Positions 15,702 to 25,224 of a stretch of 45,314 nucleotides of DNA are shown piece by piece (the stretch's first letter is position 1; the number at the start of each line of letters is the position of its first letter). The position numbers and the translations under genes are program-made. The notes under the pieces are model-generated. The model saw only the letters and a program-made list of their open reading frames with translations, did no database searches and was not told where the DNA came from. Location: the NCBI GenBank assembly GCA_004195635.1, contig PSPT01000024.1:1-45314 (forward strand). Direction: 5' to 3'. This DNA comes from Methanobacteriota archaeon. GTDB lineage: Archaea; Thermoplasmatota; Poseidoniia; Poseidoniales; Poseidoniaceae.

Positions 15702-16622
15702 ATGCAGAGCAGCAAAGAAGACATCAGAGGCTTCCTCCACCTATGTGCGAAATATGCAGAGGATTCACTAACTCGTAAACGAAGGCGAGGTGATTCAGAG
15801 GCTGAAATTTCCTCTTGGGAGAATTACCTAAAGTTCACCCAGCACACAATTTCTGAAATTAATCAAGGCAAACTTGATCACTGGATGAAGCACTTGAGTT
15901 CCGACGATGAATGGCGTCCATCACCTACACCCCCTCCCACCTCATCTCCCACAACCAGCACTACCACTTCCATCTCCAATCAAGATACTGATAAATCAAT
16001 AGCACAGACTATGGTTGAACTCAAAGAACTTGAATTCATGCCACGTAAATTTCTAATTGACGGACTAATTGGCCCACGCCCACTTGCGATTGCCTCTACA
16101 AAATCTAATGCTGGTTTGAACAACCTTGCTGGAATCACCAGTGTTTGTGTGGTTTCAAATCAACCTCCCTTGCTTACGATATCCCTTTCGCAATACCTTG
16201 ACGGGCGACCTCGCGACACACTCACTAACCTTAGAGAAAATGGGAAAGTCACCTTGCATATCCTCCCACCTACACAAGAAATGGCAGAGATAACCGATGT
16301 TGTGAGCAAACCATTACCCCGAGATGTTAGTGAATGGGATTCTCTTACTCTTTCGCCAGTTGAAAGCCCAAGTGGTGAATGCTGGCCACCACTCCTGCCA
16401 AAATCAGTCGCGGCTTTTGAATGTCAAGTAATTGAAATTCTTGACCTACCGAAAGATGGTGTTGCAAAATTGTGCGTCCTTGAAATTGAACGAGTAATTG
16501 CCGCAGAGAAAATTATTGACATGGCTAAATCAGGAAGTAGTATCGCCACTTTATGCCAGCACCGTACCTTGAGAATAGGGCCTTCACCCGAAAGTTGGAA
16601 TTATCTGTGTGATATATTTTGA
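15702..16622 (+). CDS. Flavin-reductase-like split-barrel protein with N-terminal extension
   Basis: 306 aa in two parts. Residues ~105-285 look like the flavin reductase/FMN-binding split barrel family: PRPLAIASTKSNAGLNNLAGITSVCVVSNQPPLLTISLS, then GRPRDTLTNLRENGKVTLHIL. Such proteins bind FMN and reduce it or act as flavin-dependent oxidoreductases. The N-terminal ~85 residues are charged and helical (KYAEDSLTRKRRRGD, SWENYLKFTQHTI) and joined by a Pro/Thr/Ser-rich linker (PTPPPTSSPTTSTTTS). This extension is not part of the common family. No SD is visible before ATG 15702. Substrate is not predictable. It stands alone, 120 bases after the peroxiredoxin on the same strand, so a redox pairing is possible but weak. 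Confidence 0.75.
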   Translation: MQSSKEDIRGFLHLCAKYAEDSLTRKRRRGDSEAEISSWENYLKFTQHTISEINQGKLDHWMKHLSSDDEWRPSPTPPPTSSPTTSTTTSISNQDTDKSIAQTMVELKELEFMPRKFLIDGLIGPRPLAIASTKSNAGLNNLAGITSVCVVSNQPPLLTISLSQYLDGRPRDTLTNLRENGKVTLHILPPTQEMAEITDVVSKPLPRDVSEWDSLTLSPVESPSGECWPPLLPKSVAAFECQVIEILDLPKDGVAKLCVLEIERVIAAEKIIDMAKSGSSIATLCQHRTLRIGPSPESWNYLCDIF

Positions 16623-16691
16623 ATTGGGCCGAAGCAAAAATCTCCTTGGAAAAGAAGGACGGAAAAATATACAATATCCCGAATGAGATTA

Positions 16692-17882
16692 TTAAATATC
16701 GAGGGCAAGCACGACATCTGCTTTTACAAAGTTGGCATTGCTTTCAATAGCGGTTTTGAAATCACCTGCAATGGCAGTGATGGAGGGGAGTGAGCCCGAA
16801 ATTCTGACAACTACTTCAACCTCACAACCACTAAATAACATATGAAAAGTTGGCCGTCCTACAATACTTATTTCACTATAATTACCCTTAATTTCATCAA
16901 CAATTTTCAGTAAATCAAGTCTTCGAGGTAAAATAGTTGTACCTTGCTCATCATCCTCGGGATCAACATGAACAGTTACATCTGAAACTTTTTCAACTTC
17001 AGAAATTATTGCCACCCGTACCCGTTCTGCAACTTGATGACCTTCAGTTACTGAGAGGCGTTCTGGAACTTCTATGTGGACCTCGCATAAAACCTGCCCG
17101 CCAATATGACGAGTTTTGAGTAGGTGCAATGACTCCACATCTGATTCGTTGTTAATTAGTTCTTCAATCACCGCCATAGTTTCTTCATCGACTCCGATGT
17201 CGCTCATTTCAAGAATGGCTTCCCAAGCAAGTTTTATCCCTACTCGGAGCAACATCAATCCAACTATTAGTGCCGCCACAACATCCAATACGGCAATTCC
17301 ATTAATCGCCCCAGCAATTCCGACAAATGCGGCAATTGATGAAAGGGCATCACTTCGGTGATGATGTGCATTGGCCCGCATCAAAGGTAAATCATATTTA
17401 TTTGCAACCCTTATTGTCCCTCTATACATCACTTCCTTAACGACAATAGAAATAAGCGCCACATATAATGCCAAGATACCAGGAATTACATTTACTGCAA
17501 CGTCAAGACGCAATATTGCACTTTGGATCACGACTCCAGCGGTAATAATAATCAATATTGCAACAACTAGAGTGGCCATCGTCTCGAAGCGACGATGCCC
17601 ATATGGGTGATTTTCATCGGCATCTCGTGAACCGAATAAAATAGCAACCCATACCACTAAATCTGAAACTAAATCAGAAGCTGAATGGACTGCGTCGGCG
17701 ATTAAGGCCGCAGAATTAGCACTAATTCCAACAGTAAATTTTCCAACAGTTAGACCTAAATTACCTATTGCTCCAAATAAAGTAACGCGCCTTGCCGCTC
17801 CATCACCCTCACTTGGACCTCCCTTTGTCATCTCAATGAACTCGACGGATTGTGGCGCCTTGTTAGCAAGATTTTCAGACAT
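16692..17882 (-). CDS. Cation diffusion facilitator (CDF) metal exporter
   Basis: A 396-aa CDF-family transporter that exports divalent metals (Zn, Fe, Mn or similar) in exchange for protons. It has the family's membrane histidine/aspartate sites: LIADAVHSASDLVSD (HxxxD in TM2) and NAHHHRSDALSSIAAF (HxxxD in TM5). Also visible is the ENHPYGHRRFE loop after TM2. About six membrane helices fill residues 35-210. The cytoplasmic dimerisation domain follows (LKTRHIGGQVLCEVHIEVP ... DVTVHVDP). Beyond it are ~85 extra residues (RLDLLKIVDEIKGNYSEISIVG onward) that look like a second ferredoxin-like fold. Metal specificity cannot be read from sequence alone. It lies 41 bases after the epimerase gene. 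Confidence 0.93.
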   Translation of the reverse strand: MSENLANKAPQSVEFIEMTKGGPSEGDGAARRVTLFGAIGNLGLTVGKFTVGISANSAALIADAVHSASDLVSDLVVWVAILFGSRDADENHPYGHRRFETMATLVVAILIIITAGVVIQSAILRLDVAVNVIPGILALYVALISIVVKEVMYRGTIRVANKYDLPLMRANAHHHRSDALSSIAAFVGIAGAINGIAVLDVVAALIVGLMLLRVGIKLAWEAILEMSDIGVDEETMAVIEELINNESDVESLHLLKTRHIGGQVLCEVHIEVPERLSVTEGHQVAERVRVAIISEVEKVSDVTVHVDPEDDEQGTTILPRRLDLLKIVDEIKGNYSEISIVGRPTFHMLFSGCEVEVVVRISGSLPSITAIAGDFKTAIESNANFVKADVVLALDI

Positions 17883-17923
17883 TTTCGCACACCCCTTCTC
17901 TTTGGCACAGTTTATTCAATACT

Positions 17924-18901
17924 CTAGACCATTTGAAAACTACGAAGGGTACTCTCCAAACCCTGTTGCAATTCAGTCATCGGATACCATCCTAGTTGAG
18001 TTTCTGCATTTGAAATGTCTGGAATGCGTCGGTTAGAATCACCAGGGTGACCTTTTCCAAAGATAATTTTTTCCTCTTTTTCGCAAATCTCATAAATCAA
18101 TTTTGCTAACTCCAAAATAGAAGTTTCTTTGGGCATACCAATATTCCATGCCCCACCAGACAATAATGAGCCATCAACTCCACGGTCTAAAGTTCCGGCT
18201 AACATTATACCTTCAATTGCATCGTTAATCCATGTAAAAGAGCGTGTTTGCTTACCCTCATCGTGAATTGTGATTTGTCGCTCGGCAATAATGTTTTCAA
18301 GAAAGATATTGACAACTTGGCCGTAATCATTACCGGGTGACCTTGGCCCATATACATTGAAGGGGCGAATTATTCTTGTATCCAAATCCTTGGTCCTGTG
18401 GGCGTGTTGAACCAGTATTTCACCCAAATATTTGCTCGCACCGTATGAATGTCTCTGATGGAGATGAGGGCTTGAAAATACACTTGACATGCCATTCGCA
18501 AGAGGCATTTCTTGATTATCCCCAAATGCTTCGGGAGAAGAAGTGAATACCAAACGACAGGCTTCATCATTTGCTAGTTGGATAGCAGCAATTGTCGAAC
18601 GGATATTCACATCAACAACCATATTGGCCTTTTCATGAAACCATTTTGTCCCATTTATCGCCGCCAAATGGTAGATCACATCAACCCCGCCAAGTTTTTC
18701 TGCGGCTTCTTTTAGGACTTCGATTGAGCAAGCATCACCCTTCATTTTCCAATATCCAGGGCTACCTTTTAACATCTCAAGATTTTTCCAACGCCCACGA
18801 AATAGGTCGTCAATAACCACAACTTCGTTACCGTGAACAATAAGTGATTCAGCGAGATGGCTACCAAGAAAACCTGCACCACCTGTTACTATACATCGCA
18901 T
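17924..18901 (-). CDS. NAD-dependent epimerase/dehydratase (sugar nucleotide)
   Basis: A 325-aa extended short-chain dehydrogenase. The NAD-binding TGGAGFLGSH is at residues ~6-15, and VIDDLFRGR is the acidic end of beta 2. The catalytic YGASKYLGE (YxxxK) is near residue 150, preceded by the Ser/Thr segment VFTSSPEAFG. RPFNVYGPR and the C-terminal DIPRIPDIS-like SNRRIPDISNAETQLGWYP pattern are typical of UDP-sugar 4-epimerases and UDP-glucuronate decarboxylases. The substrate is not determined, but a nucleotide-sugar role in surface glycan synthesis is likely. The start is ATG 18901 with GGTGAG five bases upstream; a longer TTG-initiated frame at 18913 is less likely. Confidence 0.9.
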   Translation of the reverse strand: MRCIVTGGAGFLGSHLAESLIVHGNEVVVIDDLFRGRWKNLEMLKGSPGYWKMKGDACSIEVLKEAAEKLGGVDVIYHLAAINGTKWFHEKANMVVDVNIRSTIAAIQLANDEACRLVFTSSPEAFGDNQEMPLANGMSSVFSSPHLHQRHSYGASKYLGEILVQHAHRTKDLDTRIIRPFNVYGPRSPGNDYGQVVNIFLENIIAERQITIHDEGKQTRSFTWINDAIEGIMLAGTLDRGVDGSLLSGGAWNIGMPKETSILELAKLIYEICEKEEKIIFGKGHPGDSNRRIPDISNAETQLGWYPMTELQQGLESTLRSFQMV

Positions 18902-18963
18902 TTTTCTCACCAACTAGATTTCTGCATTATTCAATATTATATTGACGATTGCTCATTAATAGG

Positions 18964-20733
18964 CTATTCAGTTGCTCTTTCAAGAATTACTAATTTCACT
19001 TTACCGGCGACTAAACTCATCTCAACCAAGTCGCCGCTATTGACCTGCATACAGGGGTCTGACACAAAACCATGCCCATAAGGAACTCCGAGAAGAGAAC
19101 ATGCGGGTAATGTCAAAGGACACACATCACGATTGATAATTGCTTTCGGCCCTTTACCTGTGTAAATAAGCCCCATCAATACGAAGGGAGCGACTGTGGA
19201 GCCAGAACCCTTTGGATAAATAAGAATGGTATCTTCAATCGCTTGCCCATCCAATGGATGACCATATTCCTCAATAACTCCACTGTCGCGATTGACATAA
19301 CCCAAGTAGGTAATAGGCACATCAGTCACCATTGCCCGACCCGTAACAGACCACTTATCTTGACTGGGAAGAGAGGCACCAATAATATTCAATTCGCCGG
19401 ATTGCAAGGTTTTTCCACTCACATGCGAAGGACTTGATTTTGATTCAAGAACTGGGCGAGTGCCTGTGGCAAGACTCGGGTCAAAGGCATGGCGAACGCA
19501 GTCAACAATAGATGCAACGCTTGTAGGCATACGATTTAATCCGCTAGTAAGATAATGTTCTGCTTTCAAAGAATTTGTTAATAAATGATTGAACAATCTG
19601 CGATTATAGGGTGTAACTTCGGGGCAAGTATCTCGTAAAATCACCGCACCTGCCTCCTCCAAAAGGGCCAATGAGCCATCTGCTTCCGCCAATTCTCCGT
19701 TTTCTCCACTGGTAAAAACCCACAGACGTTGATTGGGGATTCTTTTTCCCAATTCCATATGGTTGCTTACCGCTGCTGCAGTCATTCGTATTTCCTCAAG
19801 ACTGGCTTGAGGGCAGCCAATAACTACCAAATCGACTTCACCTTTTGGCGCTAAATCCTCATATCGTTGTCGCAAATCGGATTCGGTAAAAATCAATTCC
19901 CCTTGTATTAATGCCTTTGAATTTGCCTTTCCCGATTCAGCAGTTGAAGGCATTTCAGGGCTCAACCCTTCTGCCCAAAGCATTGGTGAGCCATAATTCG
20001 CTGCTGCCGCAGTCAGTGCTTTCTTTCGAGCAAAAGAGGCTTTTTTGGGCAGACCATGAATTATCGGCATTGGCCCCCACGGAAGGTCCCAACTAGGTTT
20101 GACTTGCTTACCAATCCAATCACCAAGTATTGACCAATCGGTTAGTTCATCCATTTCGCATTCAACATTAACAATGATATTTGGCTGCCGATTTTCTTCC
20201 AAATGAAGCCCCCACTTCGGGGCAAAACCGGTTAAGGCAGTGGCGAGAGCGGACAAACCTGACTCGCGATTTGTAATCATTGAAGTCCATGAATTAGAAA
20301 AACAAACCGCATTAGATTCAGCCCATGATGCAATACCTCCGCCAATATCTTGCTTACGGTCATATGGAGTGCAGGATAGTGTTGCTTCAATTCCTAATTT
20401 TTCATAAGCGACAATAATCTCAAATTGTTGCTTTAGGAAATCCGGCCAGTCAATTTGCATTTCATCCATTTTGTCCTTATCACAACCAGAGGCATTTAGA
20501 GAGGTTGGAATTTTCACAACACCAGATTCATCGTCACTTAAATCCGACAAAAAACGGCGTAATCCATGTCCACCGGTAATTACTGAAACTCCTGAAACAT
20601 GCGCATGATTTACCTCGATAAACTCACTTGCTCCAGCAGAATTAGCCAAATCAACTACGAGGCGAGCAGCTTTTTGTCTAGTAGTTCCCTCATCTCCAAT
20701 AAGCATGGACTGCAAGGATTGAGGAATCGCCAT
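18964..20733 (-). CDS. Fused aconitase X (AcnX; candidate phosphomevalonate dehydratase)
   Basis: A 589-aa AcnX-family dehydratase with large and swivelling small subunits in one chain. The large DUF521-type part spans about residues 1-430: CTPYDRKQDIGGGIASWAESNAVCFSNSW, TGFAPKWGLHLEENRQPNI, VVIGCPQASLEEI and LRDTCPEVTPYNRR, with cysteines placed to hold an iron-sulfur cluster. The C-terminal DUF126-type part is ITYLGYVNRDSGVIEEYGHPLDGQ, ... LIYPKGSGSTVAPFVL. Family knowledge: archaeal two-subunit AcnX is phosphomevalonate dehydratase of the modified mevalonate route, whereas fused bacterial proteins include cis-3-hydroxyproline dehydratases. Which reaction applies here is open. No SD is visible; N-terminal residues align with the family start, so 20733 is kept. 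It is divergent from the 846-aa gene. Confidence 0.85.
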   Translation of the reverse strand: MAIPQSLQSMLIGDEGTTRQKAARLVVDLANSAGASEFIEVNHAHVSGVSVITGGHGLRRFLSDLSDDESGVVKIPTSLNASGCDKDKMDEMQIDWPDFLKQQFEIIVAYEKLGIEATLSCTPYDRKQDIGGGIASWAESNAVCFSNSWTSMITNRESGLSALATALTGFAPKWGLHLEENRQPNIIVNVECEMDELTDWSILGDWIGKQVKPSWDLPWGPMPIIHGLPKKASFARKKALTAAAANYGSPMLWAEGLSPEMPSTAESGKANSKALIQGELIFTESDLRQRYEDLAPKGEVDLVVIGCPQASLEEIRMTAAAVSNHMELGKRIPNQRLWVFTSGENGELAEADGSLALLEEAGAVILRDTCPEVTPYNRRLFNHLLTNSLKAEHYLTSGLNRMPTSVASIVDCVRHAFDPSLATGTRPVLESKSSPSHVSGKTLQSGELNIIGASLPSQDKWSVTGRAMVTDVPITYLGYVNRDSGVIEEYGHPLDGQAIEDTILIYPKGSGSTVAPFVLMGLIYTGKGPKAIINRDVCPLTLPACSLLGVPYGHGFVSDPCMQVNSGDLVEMSLVAGKVKLVILERATE

Positions 20734-20818
20734 AAACCGCTGACTGGTCTCTACATCATCAACCCTTGCCCCGAAAATTTGGAATTATCATCAACGCTTT
20801 GCAAGCGCAATCATCAAA

Positions 20819-23359
20819 ATGATTGACGATGTTGCAAGCACCATGCACGATGACTCTACCTGCCGATGTGACTTTCCCGAAAAAGCGCCAAATCATATCC
20901 AGCCTGGAATGTGGACTTGCATAAATTGTGGCAGAATCATTCCCGATGAAGATTCGCGCTCATACCCTACTTTCCACACCCCAAAACAAGAATCCGCTAA
21001 CCAGCAAAATTACGACTCACACTTTTCTTCAAACTCCAACCACCAGCCACCTCCTGGTGCTGGGCAAGCAGCACTTGTAGATGAGGCCGAAAATGTGCTA
21101 AATGATGCTCAGGGCCGAGAGGAAGAGGGTGATGGAAGTAATAATCCACGCATGACTAACACCGGAAAACGCAACAGGGCTGCAGAAATGGCAAAAGGTA
21201 GTTCTAGCAAAAGGATGGTTTCGACGGCATTGATAATCCTAATGTTAACAATGGCAATGTCAGTCGCTTCACTTTATCTGCAATGGGGAAACATCAAAGC
21301 TCTATCAGAAAATAACGCTGAGGATGGTGATAACGGTTCCAATGGCAGTAATGGCTTGAATGGACAAACGAGTTTAATCATTGTACTTGATGAACCTGCA
21401 GGCCTAAACTGCACAGAAGGAGGTTTGGCAATCCACAATGGAATTGACCTGAATAGTGATGGAATATTACAAACCACCGAGTATATTGATACTCATTTCA
21501 TGTGTAATGCCGAGAATGGTCAACAAGGAGATAATGGCAGTACTGGAAGTAATGGAAGTAGTGGACCGAGTGGCCCTCAAGGTGATTCGGGGTATGATGC
21601 ACTAAGCGAAATCATTCCTTTACCAATCGGCAACTCAACCTGCCCGACCGGCGGAATAGAAATCCGTATGGGAATTGATCTAAATGAAGATGGAATATTG
21701 CAGGCAAATGAAGTTCAAACTACAGAATATGTTTGCAATGGAAATGATGGCGGTGATGGTGGAAGTCATGAATCACTAATGCGCACAATAACCGCCCCAC
21801 CGACTTACTGCCCTGATGGGATAATGCTTAGATTTGGCGAGGATGATGGTGACGGTGGAGGAAAAGCAGATGATGGAATACTGCATTGGGATGAAGCCGG
21901 AGAGGCTTTCACTATCTGTACCGGAGTTAGTGCTTGGAATGAAACTCATCCCGAGCACCTCGTCGGCCCAACAAATTCCTTCGCCAGCCAATGTAGCCAA
22001 CGTGTCGCATTCCAAGCAAAACTAATCTTCACCAGCCTCGGTAGTGATGGTTGTGAATTATGGCTAAGCGATGGAACTCTCGCTGGAACCCAAATTATTC
22101 TCGACATTAACCCGAGTGGAGATAGCACACCGGGACTATATCTAGACCTATCTGTCCACGACGGAAAAATTTGGTTTGATGCCGATGACGGAGCCAACGG
22201 CAGGGAATTATGGACAAGTGATGGAACCGCAATAGGCACTCACATGGTGATAGACATTGCATCAGGAGCAGCCGACTCAAACCCTGGAAGTGCAGGTGGA
22301 GGGATTGTTTGGCATAATGGAGCAGCATGGTTTAACGCAGATAATGGAATCAGTGGAAACGAATTGTGGCGCAGTGACGGAACTGAATCTGGAACCAATC
22401 AGGTCGCCGACATATGTATTGGAGCATGCTCTTCCTCACCCGGAAATAGCGGCTTGATTTCATTTGCCGGCAAGGTGTGGTTTAGTGCTGATGATGGAAT
22501 AAATGGATTCGAATTGTGGGCAAGCACACCCAGCGACCAAGGAACACAATTATTCTTTGACATTGATTCGGCAAATACAAGTTCTAACCCAGGCCTTTTT
22601 GCCGGTTGGGCATTATTTGATGAGCGGATTTGGTTTGATGCAGATGATGGACAAAATGGCCGCGAACTTTGGTACACGAATGGTTCTATTGAAGGAACAC
22701 AAATGCATCTTGATATTGCCGCAGGTAATAGTTCAAGCCTGCCCGGAAAGGGTACTGGCTTGGTCGCGGTTAACGGTGCCCTTCTCTTCAGAGTTGAAAA
22801 CTCAAGCAATGCATCACAACCCAATCAACTTTGGTCAACAGATGGGACTATCAACGGAACTGCATTATTATCACCGGATATTTGGGATATCGCCGGCCAA
22901 GGAACTGAGGTAATTGTCAGTGGGGATGAGCAGGATAGTGGTGGCCAGCGCATGTGGTTTTCTTGTCGAGGCATGATACCTACTGGTGTCGAATTGTGCT
23001 CATCAGACGGGACAACTTTAGGGACTCAGGTGCATGATTTACGCGTAGGACTCAGTGGCATGGACCCGACAAATATGGTGACCTCACATGGTTACATTTA
23101 CTTCAACGGCGAGGGTGTTGATGGAATAAATGATACCGGCGTAGAGTTGTGGAGAATGTCGCTTGAAGGCGGTGGTGCAGAACTTGTAATGGATATTTGG
23201 GCAGGTAGTGGAAATAGCGCATTTGTTGGATTCTATGGAGGATTGACAAATGTTGAAAACACGATTTTCTTTTCGGCTGATGACGGCACAAGAGGACACG
23301 AAATGTATCACTGGGGTCAACTTGAAATCGGAGCAAGCGACTTGCTCTATCTCCCTTGA
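20819..23359 (+). CDS. Zinc-ribbon, single-TM, ELWxxDGT-repeat surface protein
   Basis: 846 aa. Residues 15-37 carry C15xC17 and C34xxC37, a small zinc-ribbon-like site on the inside. A long polar linker follows, and one membrane helix at about 132-155 (TALIILMLTMAMSVASLYL). Outside come Gly/Asn-rich collagen-like DG.NGS repeats. Two copies of a Cys-containing domain (LNCTEGGLAIHNGIDLNSDG and TCPTGGIEIRMGIDLNEDG) each end in an 'EyvCNG'-type segment; from memory this resembles DUF7151-type modules, not verified. From ~400 to the end are about eight ELWxxDGTxxGT repeats (for example CELWLSDGTLAGTQ, RELWTSDGTAIGTH), a beta-propeller-type array. Topology with no N-terminal signal and an internal anchor is unusual. 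Start ATG 20819 lacks an SD. Probable adhesion or binding protein. Confidence 0.82.
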   Translation: MIDDVASTMHDDSTCRCDFPEKAPNHIQPGMWTCINCGRIIPDEDSRSYPTFHTPKQESANQQNYDSHFSSNSNHQPPPGAGQAALVDEAENVLNDAQGREEEGDGSNNPRMTNTGKRNRAAEMAKGSSSKRMVSTALIILMLTMAMSVASLYLQWGNIKALSENNAEDGDNGSNGSNGLNGQTSLIIVLDEPAGLNCTEGGLAIHNGIDLNSDGILQTTEYIDTHFMCNAENGQQGDNGSTGSNGSSGPSGPQGDSGYDALSEIIPLPIGNSTCPTGGIEIRMGIDLNEDGILQANEVQTTEYVCNGNDGGDGGSHESLMRTITAPPTYCPDGIMLRFGEDDGDGGGKADDGILHWDEAGEAFTICTGVSAWNETHPEHLVGPTNSFASQCSQRVAFQAKLIFTSLGSDGCELWLSDGTLAGTQIILDINPSGDSTPGLYLDLSVHDGKIWFDADDGANGRELWTSDGTAIGTHMVIDIASGAADSNPGSAGGGIVWHNGAAWFNADNGISGNELWRSDGTESGTNQVADICIGACSSSPGNSGLISFAGKVWFSADDGINGFELWASTPSDQGTQLFFDIDSANTSSNPGLFAGWALFDERIWFDADDGQNGRELWYTNGSIEGTQMHLDIAAGNSSSLPGKGTGLVAVNGALLFRVENSSNASQPNQLWSTDGTINGTALLSPDIWDIAGQGTEVIVSGDEQDSGGQRMWFSCRGMIPTGVELCSSDGTTLGTQVHDLRVGLSGMDPTNMVTSHGYIYFNGEGVDGINDTGVELWRMSLEGGGAELVMDIWAGSGNSAFVGFYGGLTNVENTIFFSADDGTRGHEMYHWGQLEIGASDLLYLP

Positions 23360-23452
23360 TCTGCCAATCCAAGGGCCGCAGTAAACATGGCCTGTGGAAA
23401 ATACAGGAACTAAAGGAACAATGGTAGATGGCTGAATGGTTGCAATACGAGG

Positions 23453-25165
23453 TTAATTGCGCCAATTGTGCTTGGCCGCCAAAGGTTGGCGCCAACCCTG
23501 ACCGAATGCCCGCCTACTAACACGAGGGGCCGGTGGCATTTGCCAACGCTTGTGTTCGGTTTTGGCTAATCTCTCCAAGACGCTGCGAACGATTTCCTTG
23601 GTAAAACCACGCAAAACAATATCGGACTCAGACAAATTTTCCTCAATATAGCAACGCAATATCTCATCCAGAATTTCGTAAGGGGGCAAGATTTGGTCAT
23701 CTCTTTGATCTGGTGCCAATTCGGCACTTGGCGCCTTATTTAGGGTTGAATTATTTATTGGAAGTGGCCGCCCTTGAGATTCATATTCTAGGTTAATTGC
23801 ACCTGCGATTGCATAAACTTCTGTCTTCCAAAGGTCTCCAAGAGGTGCATAACCGCCGGCCATATCACCATATAGAGTACAGAATCCCTGTCCTAATTCA
23901 GACTTATTTCCGGTGGCTATTGCCATTGCTCCTCGTGCATTCGCGATACCCATTACGAGGAGGCCGCGCAGTCGTGCTTGGATATTTTCGGCGGCGACTG
24001 CGTCTCCATTTTCTAATTCTAAAGCGAGTATTGTTTCTGCTGCCGAGTGCATAGTTTCTATTGGATATTCCATCCATTCGCATCCTAATGCCTCGGCAGT
24101 TGCTTTTGCATCCACAACACTATGCTCTGAAGAATAGCGACTCGGCATCAGTAAGCCAGTCACCCGATTTGGGCCAAGGGCTCTAACTGCTACTGAAGCA
24201 GCGACTGCTGAATCAATCCCGCCTGACAAACCTAAAACAATATGTTCTAAGCCGGTCTTTTTACAATAATCTCTCAACCCCACGCTAACTGCATTTAGCA
24301 GGTCAGAACTCGATAACGGCTCTTTGAAACTCTCGGTTGCAATAATTTCATTATTGCCGTCATTTCTATTCAGGTCGCACATTCCATGATTAATGCAGTC
24401 ACTATCCTCAAGACAATGCCATTCGCAATTATTAGGTTCATCCAAATCCACTAGCAAAAAACCTTCACACCATGCAGGAGCCTGTACGCAAGTACCATCT
24501 GGCCAAGCAGCAACTGAACGTCCATCAAATAGAAGGTCATCATTTCCACCGACTTGATTGCATAACAGGAAAGGATGATCTAAAGTTTCAGCAGCACAAC
24601 GGGCAACAAGTACTCTATCGCCTCCTTTTTCTGCGACGCCTTGTCCAGTCCACCCTGCAAGTTGAGAAATTGGGTCAACCTCATAATCAGAAGGCACTAA
24701 TCCAGCGTGCTGCCATGCATCCTCGCATATTGTGACTCCAAAATCTAAACCGGACATTGACCTAACGATGCCTGGGCGATTGTCAGGGGAGAAGTATCTC
24801 AATTCATCAAATACATCATAGGTAGGCAAGAGTTGTTTTCGGGTGACTTCACGCCCTCCCTCTCCATTTCCGCATCTAATTACTCCATTTCCCGGCCTTT
24901 GTCGCGGTTCACTTGGAAGGGGTGAACCAACAAGGAGGGGGATTTGTGAATTGATTTCTTTCCCAGCGTTGTAACATTGATTGACAAAATCTGGTTGTAA
25001 TAACAAATCTCTTGGTGGGTAACCGGAAATGATTAACTCTGGCGTAATTGCCATTCCTGCACCCTTTTCTGCGGCTAGTTTTGCCAAACGTTCAACCAAT
25101 TTCACATTACCGAAAATATCCCCTACTTTGGGGTTTGCCTGTAATAATGCGATAAGTTGTGCCAT
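23453..25165 (-). CDS. nadE: Glutamine-dependent NAD+ synthetase
   Basis: 570 aa. The enzyme converts nicotinate adenine dinucleotide to NAD+ using ATP and ammonia released from glutamine. The N-terminal nitrilase-like glutaminase has the Glu-Lys-Cys triad: Glu43 in TPELIISGYPP, Lys ~109 in TRKQLLPTYDVFDE and Cys ~147 in VTICEDAW. The synthetase part has the PP-loop LGLSGGIDSAVAAS at about residue 308, and further the GNKSELGQGFCTLYGDMAGGYAPLGDL segment. I use ATG 25165 because the sequence from MAQLIALLQ matches the family's start; the 33 upstream residues encroach on the gene ending at 25225. A two-domain, bacterial-type NadE. It lies 59 bases downstream of the giant surface-protein gene on the same strand. 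Confidence 0.95.
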   Translation of the reverse strand: MAQLIALLQANPKVGDIFGNVKLVERLAKLAAEKGAGMAITPELIISGYPPRDLLLQPDFVNQCYNAGKEINSQIPLLVGSPLPSEPRQRPGNGVIRCGNGEGGREVTRKQLLPTYDVFDELRYFSPDNRPGIVRSMSGLDFGVTICEDAWQHAGLVPSDYEVDPISQLAGWTGQGVAEKGGDRVLVARCAAETLDHPFLLCNQVGGNDDLLFDGRSVAAWPDGTCVQAPAWCEGFLLVDLDEPNNCEWHCLEDSDCINHGMCDLNRNDGNNEIIATESFKEPLSSSDLLNAVSVGLRDYCKKTGLEHIVLGLSGGIDSAVAASVAVRALGPNRVTGLLMPSRYSSEHSVVDAKATAEALGCEWMEYPIETMHSAAETILALELENGDAVAAENIQARLRGLLVMGIANARGAMAIATGNKSELGQGFCTLYGDMAGGYAPLGDLWKTEVYAIAGAINLEYESQGRPLPINNSTLNKAPSAELAPDQRDDQILPPYEILDEILRCYIEENLSESDIVLRGFTKEIVRSVLERLAKTEHKRWQMPPAPRVSRRAFGQGWRQPLAAKHNWRN

Positions 25166-25224
25166 TTGAGTCACTGCTCTACTTTTTCCGCTCTTTTTCA
25201 ACCCTTGATTTTCAAAAGTTCTGC

